Source: Sphagnum magellanicum (taxonomy: Eukaryota; Streptophyta; Sphagnopsida; Sphagnales; Sphagnaceae). Taken from it: a DNA stretch of 64,000 nt. The DNA is taken from contig CM038918.1 of assembly GCA_021904315.1 (NCBI GenBank), positions 12,849,349 through 12,913,348 on the forward strand. Reading direction: 5' to 3'. Position numbers and translations under genes: made by a program. Shown in pieces: positions 48,986 to 59,519 of this stretch. The notes beneath the pieces were generated by a model. It was not told the DNA's origin, did no database searches, and worked only from the letters and a program-made list of their open reading frames with translations. Within the stretch, counting starts at the first letter, position 1; each line of letters begins with the position of its first letter.

Positions 48986-50783
48986 GAGCTAGTCTTTCTT
49001 GTGGTAGGAAGTTATTTCACCCATAGCCCGTCTAATGTCACCAACATGCAAATTGTGAGATTTAATAATAGTGGGAGGTTTAGAACAAACATCACTTGCC
49101 AACACAATCTTCTTTTTTATAGTAGAGGCTAAAACACGCTGGAAAGCAATACTAACATGTTGCCTAAAAAATTGAATGCAAAAAGACAAGGATAAATGAC
49201 CTCCCGATCATCTATTGTGGAAAATATGAGCACACTTCTTAATGAAACAATCCATACCACGCCCGAGTGCATTGTGCACCTCCACGGCCATTAGAATAAA
49301 ATGGTGCCCCTCTTGAAACCCTTTAATATTTGCGGATTTTGATAATGGCGCTAAGTTTTGCAATTACACCTACTAGTCGACTAATGACACTTAAAGCCAC
49401 TGTCTCTTGCGTCGGGGCAATAACCACCACATCAGTAACGAAGACTTGGTCTTTTAGGGTCATGTAAAGATTAACTCGTAATGAAACTCTTGATGTAAAG
49501 GCATACTACCACTTTCTCCATACAACATGTTCATTCTTTTGAACGAGGGCATATGTAACATCTTCGATGGCATCATGTGTGGCTATCCGCTGACCTCCAA
49601 GTAGGTAATGAACTAAATGTGTGCCAGATGCATCCAACTCGTGTGCACACTCACACGTGAAAAGACAAAATGATGAAGGCTGAATCAAACTGAAGCAAAA
49701 AGACAACGCTAAGGTGAAAGTAGAATGTGCGATGCAAAACAAACATATAAATGGCCTAACAATCAACCATAGCCTTGTCCCCCTTGCCTGAACAAAAACA
49801 AATGTAAGCTCTAGATGCTGAGGAAATGGAGTCATCTTCTAAGATAGACATGAAGGATGTGTCATGGTGGATGTCCATCAAAGAAGCCTATAGACTTGGG
49901 GCGCCAATAACAACTAGATTTTCAAAAGAAGGAGCATCTCCTTAGCTACAAGAGGCAAGCCATTTCACACTGCACGTAGGCATGATTGAAGTAGGTGTGG
50001 GCCTTTTTCAATTTGAGAAACATATTCCTCCAAAACAAACCTATTGAAAATATGAAACCTATGACATAAATATGGAGCTACCAAAGCCCAACTCCCTATA
50101 AGAACAAATGGGGCATAATCCTTCATAGAAGGAAAACCTATATCACCAAAAGATATTGGTAGTCAAGCTTGACGCCTCGCTAAGGGGTTTTGAAAAAACT
50201 CCCACAATCCTAGACCCATAATGTCCCCACATACTTGCATAACTCTCTTGTTGAAACTTGCCAAAAGAAATAATAAATGAGAAGAAAGAAATATTATTCA
50301 TGTGAGATAAGAAGGTCGATGAGTTACACATGAAGACAAAATGCCCAAAGCAACATGGGCGTCTCCTAAGAGAGGAAAATTCATCAATATGCGTCACATT
50401 TTGAAATAAAACCTCAGCCAAAAATGCATGGCAAAGTCTTGAGAACCCACTGGCACACCCAAAATGCGAAGGCCATTTATGACCAAAGTGCAACCATAAG
50501 GAATTTCTGTGCTTAGAGAGATCCTTGAAAGACTCCAAAACTTGCACTTTGACACCTTGATTTTAAACCCAACTTGGGCTAATTGGGTTGATAGGTAGTC
50601 AAAAGCACAAGAAATCTCACTCATAAACCCTATGATGTGGGTATTGTTTGCGAAAGATGGAAAAACATAGTTGGGGGCCCGTGTAATGGTTTCTAGGAGA
50701 GCTTGATAATGGGCCAAAACAAATAAAAGACTTCCTAGGTGGAAGGTAGATGGAATATCATGGAAATATTTCCAAATAAGCAT
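48986..50783 (-). pseudogene. Non-LTR retrotransposon reverse-transcriptase ORF, 3' part, decayed
   Basis: Minus-strand frames succeed each other with breaks. 50394-50783 contains GSLLFVLAHYQALLETI, FANNTHIIGFMSEIS, AFDYLSTQLAQVGFKIKVSK and LRILGVPVGSQDFAMHF. The continuation in another frame at 50143-50400 has LAEVLFQNVTHIDEF. 49506-49835 contains CECAHELDASGTHLVHYLLG, GGQRIATHDAI. 48989-49189 contains CIQFFRQHVSIAFQRVLAS. The order RT palm, 'LGVP.GS' block, then a Cys/His block ('CECGH.LD..G.HL..C..GG') is that of a non-LTR retroelement ORF2. The catalytic site reads ANNT where ADDT/ADDY is expected, so the copy is inactive. No poly(A) tail or target duplication was identified. Confidence 0.7.
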
Positions 50784-51518
50784 GTATGAGGAAATAGGAA
50801 TATTGGGAACAATTTTATTTATTCAAAAAAATTCTATACATTTAAAAAAAAGATTTAAACCAAAGTAATGATCGTTTTTAAAAAAAATTAGCCAACTTTG
50901 GCTATACACCATATGTGAAGTACAAAACTTTAATCATCCTTCTATATATTTTTGCTACACATCAAAAACCAAATATAAAAATCTGACAATTTTTACTAAT
51001 TTTTGTCATCCTTATTTACAATGATTGAAAACCTCCAAAATCACTTAATTTTCAAATTTTTAACATTTAATTTTGCTTATTGGGGAAATTTTGCCAATGT
51101 AAAAAAAATTAAAGGCTCAATGAGGCATGCTCTAAGTAAGTCTCTCTTGCATCATTTGTAGAACATGGTTTACCCTACTTCGAAGGGCAACATCAACAAA
51201 TGCCTGCCAATTAATTTATTAATTTTGAAGATTGCATGTGTTTTTTATAATATAAAAAAAACAAAAGATTCTTCATTTTCCTTCGCAATTTGTTCTTCTT
51301 TGAAAACATTTATTTATTGAAAATTTCAACATTCTTACAAATAATATAATGAATTAGTGTCAAGGCTGCCAAGGTACTAACTACTGTACCTAATAATACA
51401 TTTACCCTTTTTTACCCCCTTTACCCCGCCGGTTCCAGGTTCTGGAAAAAAGGAGAGAACCGCCCAAGACTGGACTAAATAACTCAACCCTCTGGTCTGG
51501 TGAGGGAAGGAAGGAAGG
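50784..51518. other. AT-rich spacer upstream of the PTB gene
   Basis: No gene or repeat is recognised. The last 100 bp, with TTTACCCCGCCGGTTCC, is less AT-rich and may be part of the PTB promoter. Confidence 0.4.
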
Positions 51519-51664
51519 AAGGAATATTCACCGTCGCTTGGTTGGAGAATATTCGAAGCAGAAAGAGGCCCCTGAATTTGGACCCGGTAAGAAGGAATAT
51601 TGACCGTCGTTGGTTGGAGAATATTCTAAGCTCCAAGAGGCCCCTGTGTTTGCATCTGGTAAGG
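51519..51664 (+). repeat. 73-bp tandem duplication, each copy ending in GGTAAG
   Basis: GGAATATT...CCGTCG...TTGGTTGGAGAATATTC recurs at 51521 and 51594, and GGTAAG at 51586 and 51659. Both are spaced exactly 73 bp. Each copy contains AAGAGGCCCCTG. The repeat lies at the 5' edge of the PTB transcription unit. Confidence 0.85.
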
Positions 51665-51699
51665 AGCCTAACACTCAATCCGTCTGTTCCTTTGTGTTG

Positions 51700-52529
51700 C
51701 GCACCTGCGTCTTCTCCAGTTTCCCATCTTTTCATATCGCCGTGTTTCTCTTCTGGTGTGCACCTCCTGGTAGCTCTTCTCTTCTTCTTCCTCTTCCTCT
51801 TCTTCTCCTTCTGTCAGCTACTCTCCTTCCCGTCCTCACTTTCGGTGGGGGAGGTCGCTGGAATTTTTTCCTCTTGCCTCATTGCGACTCTTGCATAGGA
51901 TCCTTCTCTTTTTTGTTATTTTGTTTTGGTCTCCCATTTGTGTTTTGTGTTCTGTATTGGCGAGGTTTTTCTAATTTTTGCTAGTTTCTTCTGCGAAGCT
52001 TGTTTGGGTCTGTTTCCCCCCCCCCCCTCTTCTTCCTTCTCTTCTGGTTTCGTTTGGCTACGCAACGGGCATTCTCTTTCTCTCCGTCTCTCTCTCGTTC
52101 TTTCTTTCGTTTTCTCGCCTGCATTCCTTCTTCTCTCAACCCCTCCTTTTCTTTTCTTTGTCGCCTTTTTTATTGGGGGGCGGCGAGGGTTGTTTCTTCT
52201 TCACCCTGCAGCAGTTGTCTCTTCTGCAGCCGATAGTTATTGTCTGTCAATAGGTGCTGCTGGTGACTGACGTTAGGCTTTCTTTACTGGCTCTTCGCTT
52301 TTTTGTATTTTTTTTACATACTATTCCCGCATCTCTCTGTGATTGTCACGCCTGTCGTGATTGTTTTCAGGTCCAGCTTTCATTTGCCGCTGCTTGGCAA
52401 GCGCGCCTCTTGCTTGCCCGCCTTCCTTTTGGTGGATTCAGCATATTAGGGTTTCTCTCTCTCCTGGGCAGTGCTGCTATATTTCAGGCCGGAGACTCGG
52501 ACAATCCAGCAGCCAGCAGGAACTTTTTG
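51700..52529 (+). promoter_or_regulatory. Pyrimidine-rich leader and probable 5' UTR exon of the PTB gene
   Basis: The strand is densely T/C-rich (CTTCTTCCTCTTCCTC runs). It ends at a good donor, TTTTTG|GTAAGTG, at 52529. The matching acceptor, TTTCGCAG, is at 53664, giving a 5' UTR intron of 1135 bp. The ATG follows 20 bp into the next exon. Long open frames in this leader have biased composition and match nothing known. The transcription start is not visible. Confidence 0.5.
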
Positions 52530-52959
52530 GTAAGTGTGCCGTGAACTGATCTTCTGCTCCCCTTCTTGTTCTTCACCTTGGTTGAGTTTATTACTTGGAA
52601 AAAAGTTGGTATTTTGTTGTGAGGCCTTCTCTGTAGGTGGTTCGCACCAAAATGGAGCGAATTCATTCATATATGGGAGTCTCTTTTGTTGTTGTTCTCT
52701 CTTTTTTGGGTTGAACTGTAAAGCTCAGTATGTGCCTCCTCTATGTCCATTATACTCTGCAGCATTGCACCTATGTCCAATAGCTAGCTCTTGGCTTTTC
52801 TGCGCAGTTGAACTTTATACACTGGTCTTCACTGACAACCTTGAAAAAGAGCAATTTTTTTTTTTGGTTGGTGACAAAGGTTTTGTTGATCTTTGCACTC
52901 ATTTAGTTATTATGCCTCTTGAGTGCTTGTTGAGCTCATGGCTGAGTCTTCCACTTGCT

Positions 52960-53100
52960 CCCTATACCCTAAGTTGAGAGCTGATGAAGTCAGTGGGGAG
53001 TAATGACAGCTAGTCACTGCCATATCATGATGAAGGTGACATTCTGATACTTAGTGAGTGACTCTGACAAGGTTACGCTTGCTGTCATTCTTGTCATCTT
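52960..53100 (+). repeat. Sense-strand intronic repeat, copy in PTB 5' UTR intron
   Basis: It contains GAGCTGATGAAGTCAGTGGG, GACAGCTAGTCACTGCCAT, CATGATGAAGGTGA, TCTGATACTTAGTGAGTGAC and AAGGTTACG. It has the same order and orientation as the copies at 58208-58340 and 58421-58560. Confidence 0.75.
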
Positions 53101-53684
53101 TAAGTTCGGTTTTGGCTGGAACTGAGACTACATTCGTTTGGTTATGCTCCATGTTTTTTGTGGAGTTTCTCTCTGCAGTCACATTGGCATGTTTTGCATT
53201 CATTTTATCTTTGTTGTCTCTCAGGACTAATGCCTGGTTTTCTTTTCTAGATGTAATGCATGTCTTCCCTGTCTATACAAAGATATTTTTTGGTTACAAT
53301 TGATGGGTGTGTATCTCGTCCATAGCAGATTCTTGGATTACAAAATATTCTGTCATCACTTTCGATCTCAAGGAAATACATTATGAGGCTCCCTATCAGG
53401 CATTTGAAAGGTGGGATTGAGTCTGATAATTGTGTTACTGTTTCTTTTTCATATGACTTTGAGGAGCTTGTGACTCCCTCTTCCTGTATTTCTAGTAGCC
53501 TCCACTTTTTAGAGTATCTTCAGATGTTGTGGCACAGAGTTTCTCTGGTGTTTGTGGAATTAAAGCATTTGGTGGAGATTGAGATGACCTAAGTCATGTA
53601 TCTGAGAGCTTAATGCAGAGGTCTTCAATTCCCTTATTTGAGTAAAAATCTGGGTGTTTCGCAGTTCCAAACAGCAGTATTAAG

Positions 53685-56600
53685 ATGACCGAACCATCTA
53701 AGGTGCTCCACATTCGCAATGTTGGCCCTGAAATTTCTGAGGTGAGTTCACTGTTGTTGATTAGCACTCATATGGTTGTGTAAAAACCTCATTTCCAACC
53801 TTTTAGCATGTTGAGCCAGGTGTTGTCAGCATTGCTCTGCATTTGATTCTAAAGAGGATGTGCTACATCATCAGCTTTAGGCTCAAACTCAAACCACTTC
53901 GAAAAATTGTTCACAATGCATGCAAAGGTGTTGCAGCTCTAGCAGGCATGTCTGCAGACATCAGTTGCATTTGGGTCAAAATTCTCACAATCCCCTGTCC
54001 ATACTGCAGCATGACCTCCGCCAACTTGCTCAGTCATTTGGAAATGCACAGAAAATTGTGATGTTGCGGGCCAAGAATCAGGTATGATGTGTACCATATC
54101 TTGGAGTGGTCATGAGACAGTGTACAAGCATGGCACCTTGCAGACTCACATAATGATTGCCATGAAGGGAGAATTGTTATCCATAAGAGCTGACTTGGCT
54201 GAACCAGGTGGCCACAGAACTGTTGTGCTCTATGGATGAACACTTTCTATAATTTGGGAAGGAACTGGACCCCATGTTTGGTTTGAGGGTCAAGCATGGT
54301 TTGTTCTGATGTAAATTGTGTATCCTGTAGGCTCTTCTACAAATGCAGGATGTTCCTTCTGCGATCAATGTTATGCAGTACTACTCAACAGTCCAACCAA
54401 GTGTTCGGTAAGTTGTTATGGCAAGGTCTTTCAACTTACCTGTCTTTTGGTTTTTTGATATCTGTATATGCTCTTGGGACAAAGCCCTTCTATGTTGTCT
54501 TGGTGGCACTGGGGCTTTTGCTTCCATGGCTCAAGTGCATGAGTTCTCACTTGCCCTGGTTATGAGATAGTTTTTCCCATCATTTTTAACTCATCTGGTT
54601 CTTCTTGGGTTTCATTGGCAGGGGAAGAAATGTGTATTTGCAGTTCTCGTCTCACCAGGAGCTTACTACCATTGATCAACCAGGGCAGCCACGGCGGGTA
54701 CCTGTAGAGCAGGTAAGATCCTTCTCCCTTCTAATCTTGACTCTTCGGTCTGGCAGTCTGGAGTTCAAAGCTTTCTGCTTGCTATCTTCCTCATGGTGGA
54801 AGCTTCCCGCTCTGCCTCTCTCTGTTTGCTTAGTTTCTTCCTTCACTCATCTCACTTCTTTCTTTTTTCTTTCTTTCTCTCCTCTTGGGGAAATTGTCTC
54901 TGCTTCTCTCTCTCCAGGAACTGCAGCCCAACCGTATCCTCTTAATAACTATTCACAATCCGCTCTATCCTATCACGGTGGATGTGCTGCACCAAGTGTT
55001 TTCCCCCCATGGCTTTGTCGAGAAGATCGTCACCTTCCAGAAGTCAGCTGGTCAGCTTTCAATTCTGTTTCTACTCTTCATTTCTCTCTCTGCTCCTCAT
55101 TTCTGCCCATGCCTGGCTCTTCTACTTATCGGTCAGCCACAAGTTGGCACTCCTACATGAGGCAACTTCTCACACTTGTTGCACTGTAGCAACTCAGGAG
55201 ATGTTTAGAGTCAAAGCTTGAGTGTGGCAATTGACCTCAACTATCCTTGTGAATGGTTATAGAATGCAGAACATAGCCCTCCACATTTCCCTTTTTTGGC
55301 AGAAAGCTTGCCCTGTCAGGTTATTGATGGACCTATTTTCTGACATAATTCTGACCTACATGAAATGGGGAACAAAATTTAAATGTTCCTGATGTGGATT
55401 ATGTGTGTCAGCAGGTTCTAACAAAGTGAGTTTGTAATCATGTTGAACTCCCAATGTTTTCTTTGTGCAGGTCTTCAAGGGTTGCTGCAGTATGCATCAC
55501 AGCTGAGTGCCACACAAGCCAGAAATACATTGCAGGTAAGTCATGCATTCAGGTCAACAAAGTGTAATCTACCTTTCCATTTTTGTTTGGATATAAACAT
55601 GTCTCCAGCCATATCAAGCTTACCTTTTTGCTGGGTGTGATGTCAGGGTCGTAATATCTACGATGGCTGTTGCACCCTAGACATTCAGTACTCCAAGTAA
55701 GTTTTGCTTTGTGAATGTCCAGTGTATGCATTCTATGAAATCATTAGAGAGCAATTTTTGGGGTAAAAGTGTGGCCAATATGACACTCTTATGCAGATGG
55801 AGTTTATGGAAAACCATTATATCTTGGATCTAGTATATCCAGGCTGAGCTTCTGACATTTGTCAGATACAGCATTTGTAGGTTCAGGTTCTGTCATGAAT
55901 ATATGCTGATTGCAAAGCTCCTCCATCTTCCCTTTCATGTATTCAAATTACTCTGCTGACCTTCCTTTACATTGTCACTAGTCTTCAGGAGCTGCAGGTC
56001 AACTACAACAATGAGCGAACAAGGTATGTTTGTCTAAGTCCTTGTCTAAGATGCATCAGTGAGTCACATGTAAAGCCCGGCTAGCTATGGGAAGACTTGG
56101 CCTGCCCTCAGAAGGCACCTTAGCCTGAGCAGTTCACTGCTAATCTGGGCTACATCAGGTGGTTGATGTATCTATGTGTTTCAATTGGTCACAACCAGTA
56201 GTGGGAGATGGATGATAGGCTTGTCTCTCTCCATGGAAAGGTCTGTATAGAATGGCAGACTGTAGTGGGTTTCTTGTTTTTGTTGAAATTGATTGAGGTG
56301 GGGAGCCTTCAAAAGATGTTTCTCTTCTGCAGGGATTACACAAATGTAACATTACCCTCTGAGCACACAAGGGCGAGCAACCCTGGCAACAACAACATCG
56401 TGGTATCTTAACATCATCCTATTAAACCTCTTTCTTCTCTCTCTATTTTTGCTTCCTCTTTTCTTGTTTTTTAGTTTCTATTGGTTTGGGGTGTTTATTC
56501 TTTCTTTCCTTGGTCTCCTCTTTGTCTTTTAGGCTTCTTTGACCTAGCCAGCATTGTTCCTCAGTCATCCTGTTACTGCTAGTTTGTGGCAGAAACTGAG

Positions 56601-59519
56601 TAGGTTGGTTAATGAATGACATTGACCCCAACCCACTGCCAGGAGCTCCTGAAATCAGTGGGATTTTATCATAGCCAGTTGCTATTCTAAATGGTACTGT
56701 TGAAGGTCTCTGAAATGTGTGTGCAACTGTCACTGTTGTTCAATCTGCTCCTAGTTTTGTTTTTGTTTTCTCTGTCTTCCAGTGTTTGGTTTCCTCTTTT
56801 TCCTGTTTATTGATATGTTTCCAGATCTGAATTCTCTTTATGTCTTATTGGGTCATCTTTCGATCTTATTCAGGTTGAGTTCTCAGTGCCTCTGAAGTTA
56901 TATGTAGAAGTGTGTCTGTGTTTTGATTCTGCAGGCAAACTAGAACATACTCCAATAGTGCTCTGCTTTGTATACTTCCTTGCTTTTTGTTATATTGAAT
57001 TGGTTGAATGAGTTGTCTCTTTTACCTGCCTATAGTTCTCAGATTGCTAGATGATTGCATCGTTCTGTTCTGAGATTTTTGCATTCTTTCCTTCTTGGAA
57101 AATTTCTACTCACTCTAGATGCCACAGGCAGACCAATGAAAATGACTGTTCTCAGTATGATCTGTGTTTTGTGTAATAGGGAGTTTCCATGCTGCAGTCA
57201 ACCCTCTTTGGGGATAGTGCCAACCTCTATAACTTACAGACAGGTCCCAGATCCGGTATGTTGCTACTTCAGAGGTCAGAGGTCATCTTGTATGGTTCCT
57301 GATTCATCAAATCTTGTGTAGCTTTAAAGCAGCTTATGGTAACCAGATCTTGACTTGTGTTGACATGGGATCAATTGTCTTTTGAACAGGTTTGGTTGTG
57401 TTTTTTGCTGTTTTTTCTCTTTTCTTTAGGATTGGGTTTTTTCTTTTTCATGCTGCTGATTGGTTTTTGTTATGCTGTCAGATATGAAATATCTATGACC
57501 TTTATTATTGGGTCAGATCTTAGTTCTGTTCAGATTACCTTGAATCATAAGCATGAAGAATTCTCAGTACTTCTGAAGATATTGCCTTTTGAACAGGTTT
57601 CCAGCAGCCAGCAGGTGCTCAACTTGGACTCAATTCATATCAGGTGTGCTTCACATAGATTGAGGAGGTTTTCTCATGACTCAGAAAGTGCAGCTTTCCC
57701 ATGCTAGGGTCTGCAGTTTAGAGTAGTCTGGGAATTTGATGGTATGGAAGCAACTGTTCACTTTCAGGGTTTTTCTGGTGGAGTGTCAGGTCCAAATGGG
57801 TAGTCAATCTGCGGCAACAGCAGCCTTTGGGGGGGTTCTTCCTCCGGGTATCACTGGCACCAATGATAGATGCACGCTTCTTGCTTCAAATCTTGCCCCT
57901 GAGGTGAAAGTTCCACTATCTTTTTATTGTACTTAGCTTCTTCTCAGAGTAGTTAGGCAATTGCCAGTGTTGCCATTAAAAAGATGTGTTCAGGGTGCAA
58001 GGGGCCCTACTTCTACCCTCAATATAGGCCTCTCTCTGCCTTAGGATTAAATGCTTGCTTCTTATTAGCTGAATCTATTTTGAGTGTAATCGACATCACA
58101 GCCAAGTTGTCCCATTGCTTCCAGAAATGCAACAGAAACTAAGGGCACACTGATTTTAAGTATGATGGTTTGCCTGAAATTTTGGGTATGTTGTTATTGA
58201 GCTATGTACACCCACTGTCAGGAGCTGATGAAGTCACTGGGTACTCATGGCACTCTCACTGCTATTCATGATGAAGGTGATGGTCTGACACTTTATGAGC
58301 AACTCTCATAAGGTTACGACTGCACTCATTGTCATGTTACCTTCAATTTTTTGTTGTGGAGATTTCTCTGTAATTTTGTATATATATACTTGTTTGCACA
58401 ACATTTGGCTTTGTCTGCTTATCAACACCCACTGTTGGAAGGAGATGAAAAGTCGGTGTAAAGTTACTGCAGCTAGTCAGTGCTATTAGAGATGAAGGTG
58501 ATGGTCTGATACTTTGTGAGTAATACTCATAATGTGATTGCTATCATTCTTGTCATGTTAGTTTCATCTCTGCTGGAACTGACTTAACGGTTACCTTGAA
58601 AGTGTTATTGCGGAGTGGAGTTTTCTCCAGAGTCTTATGGATGTCATGTTAAAATTGTTGACTGCACTCAGTCACAAGGATGTGGATCAGTCCAATGAAA
58701 AAAGCAAAGTAAACCTACTGCTGTGAAATGTCTGACAAAGCTGTAGGAGGGGCTTGCTGTTTCTGTTGCTGCACATTGCTGAGGCTCTGACTGTCTTCAT
58801 CTGCAGGAAGTAGATGCTGATAAACTTTTCAATCTCTTTTCCAACTATGGCAACATTACTCGCATAAAGATATTGCACAACAAGCCAGATCATGCTCTTA
58901 TCCAGATGGGGGATGGCTTTCAAGCAGAACTTGCTTTCAACTACCTTAAGGTGTGTTAAGTCAATAATATCCGCTCACACTGTCATGAAAATATTGTCTG
59001 TGATGGTCTCTCTTCCTATGGTCCATCACCAGGAGGCTACTTCAAGCAGTGTCCTTTCTGTTGCTTTTTCTGACCAAAATCATTGTGCATGTACTAATGC
59101 GTTGAAGTTTTATTGTATTCTAAATGTAGGGTGTCACTTTGTTTGGGAAGCGAATGGATGTCAACTTCTCCAAGCATGCACAAATTAACCCCTCTCCAGA
59201 TACCTCAGACTTTTCCTCCTCACCTCTTAACCGATTCAACCGCAATGCTGCAAAGAACTACCGTTACTGCTGTACACCAACCAAAATGATTCATGTCTCA
59301 AGTCTACCTGCAGATGTTACAGTGGAAGATATCACCACACACCTGTCAGCACATGGTACCATTCTCAATGTCAAGATCTTTGAATCAAATGGGAAAAAGC
59401 AGGCTTTGGTACACTTTGAGAATGAGGAGCAGGCCACAGAAGCTCTAGTCTGTAAGCATGCTAGTCAGATGCGGAATAACACTATCCGCCTTGCTTTCTC
59501 AAAGCTGCCTGCACTGTAG
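53685..59519 (+). CDS. PTB3: Polypyrimidine tract-binding protein homologue (PTB3/hnRNP L-like), 14 coding exons, 475 aa
   Basis: This four-RRM RNA-binding protein should act in pre-mRNA splicing and mRNA metabolism in nucleus and cytoplasm. Exons: 53685-53741, 54010-54081, 54331-54407, 54622-54712, 54918-55050, 55471-55535, 55647-55696, 55982-56023, 56333-56402, 57180-57255, 57597-57643, 57790-57903, 58807-58950, 59130-59519. The sum is 476 codons with the stop. RRM1 starts SKVLHIRNVGPEISE (about 5-19) and ends RGRNVYLQFSSHQEL. RRM2 starts NRILLITIHNPLYP (about 104) and ends NIYDGCCTLDIQYS. RRM3 starts DRCTLLASNLAPEV (about 286) and ends FGKRMDVNFSKH. RRM4 starts KMIHVSSLPADVT (about 399) and ends RLAFSKLPAL. 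Arabidopsis PTB3 is about 432 residues; the excess lies mostly in the linker between RRM2 and RRM3 (exons 9-11). Exon 10 could start 18 bp later, at 57198, in the same phase, and the exon 5 donor (GTCAGC) is weak. Confidence 0.88.
56420..56900 (+). repeat. Longer intronic repeat in PTB intron 9, paralogous to 28590-29050
   Basis: It shares with the BCCP intron 2 copy CCTAGCCAGCA, GCAGAAACTGAGTAGG, TTAATGAATGACATTG and CCCACTGCCAGGAGC...CAGTGGG (56633 onward). It also shares GTTGTTCAATCTGCTCC and TATTCAGGTTGAGTTCTCA. CCCACTG and CAGTGGG form a perfect 7-bp stem. Confidence 0.6.
58208..58340 (+). repeat. Sense-strand intronic repeat, first copy in PTB intron 12
   Basis: It reads CACCCACTGTCAGGAGCTGA, then ATTCATGATGAAGGTGATGG, TCTGACACTTTATGAGCAAC and TAAGGTTACGACTGCACTCA. 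It matches the next copy, which starts 213 bp downstream. Confidence 0.75.
58421..58560 (+). repeat. Sense-strand intronic repeat, second copy in PTB intron 12
   Basis: It reads ATCAACACCCACTGTTGGAA, then GCAGCTAGTCAGTGCTATTA, GATGAAGGTGATGGTCTGAT, ACTTTGTGAGTAA and CATTCTTGTCATGTTA. It is a direct copy of the neighbouring element and of those in other genes. Confidence 0.75.

Noticed and set aside
48872-49132. Lys/Arg-rich plus-strand frame of 86 codons
   Set aside because: It overlaps the antisense of the non-LTR retrotransposon 3' end and has low-complexity composition.
51484-51735. Minus-strand frame with repeated RIFSNQ-type peptides
   Set aside because: It is the antisense translation of the 73-bp tandem duplication, not a protein repeat.
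51500-52270. Overlapping long open frames (up to 132 codons) rich in Ser, Phe and Leu
   Set aside because: They come from the T/C-rich PTB leader, where TTC and CTC repeats keep several frames open at once. No domain is seen, and the real start codon is at 53685.
54605-55189. 194-codon plus-strand frame
   Set aside because: It is PTB exon 4 read through into intron 4 and then exon 5 in the wrong frame. Only the first 36 codons or so follow the protein.
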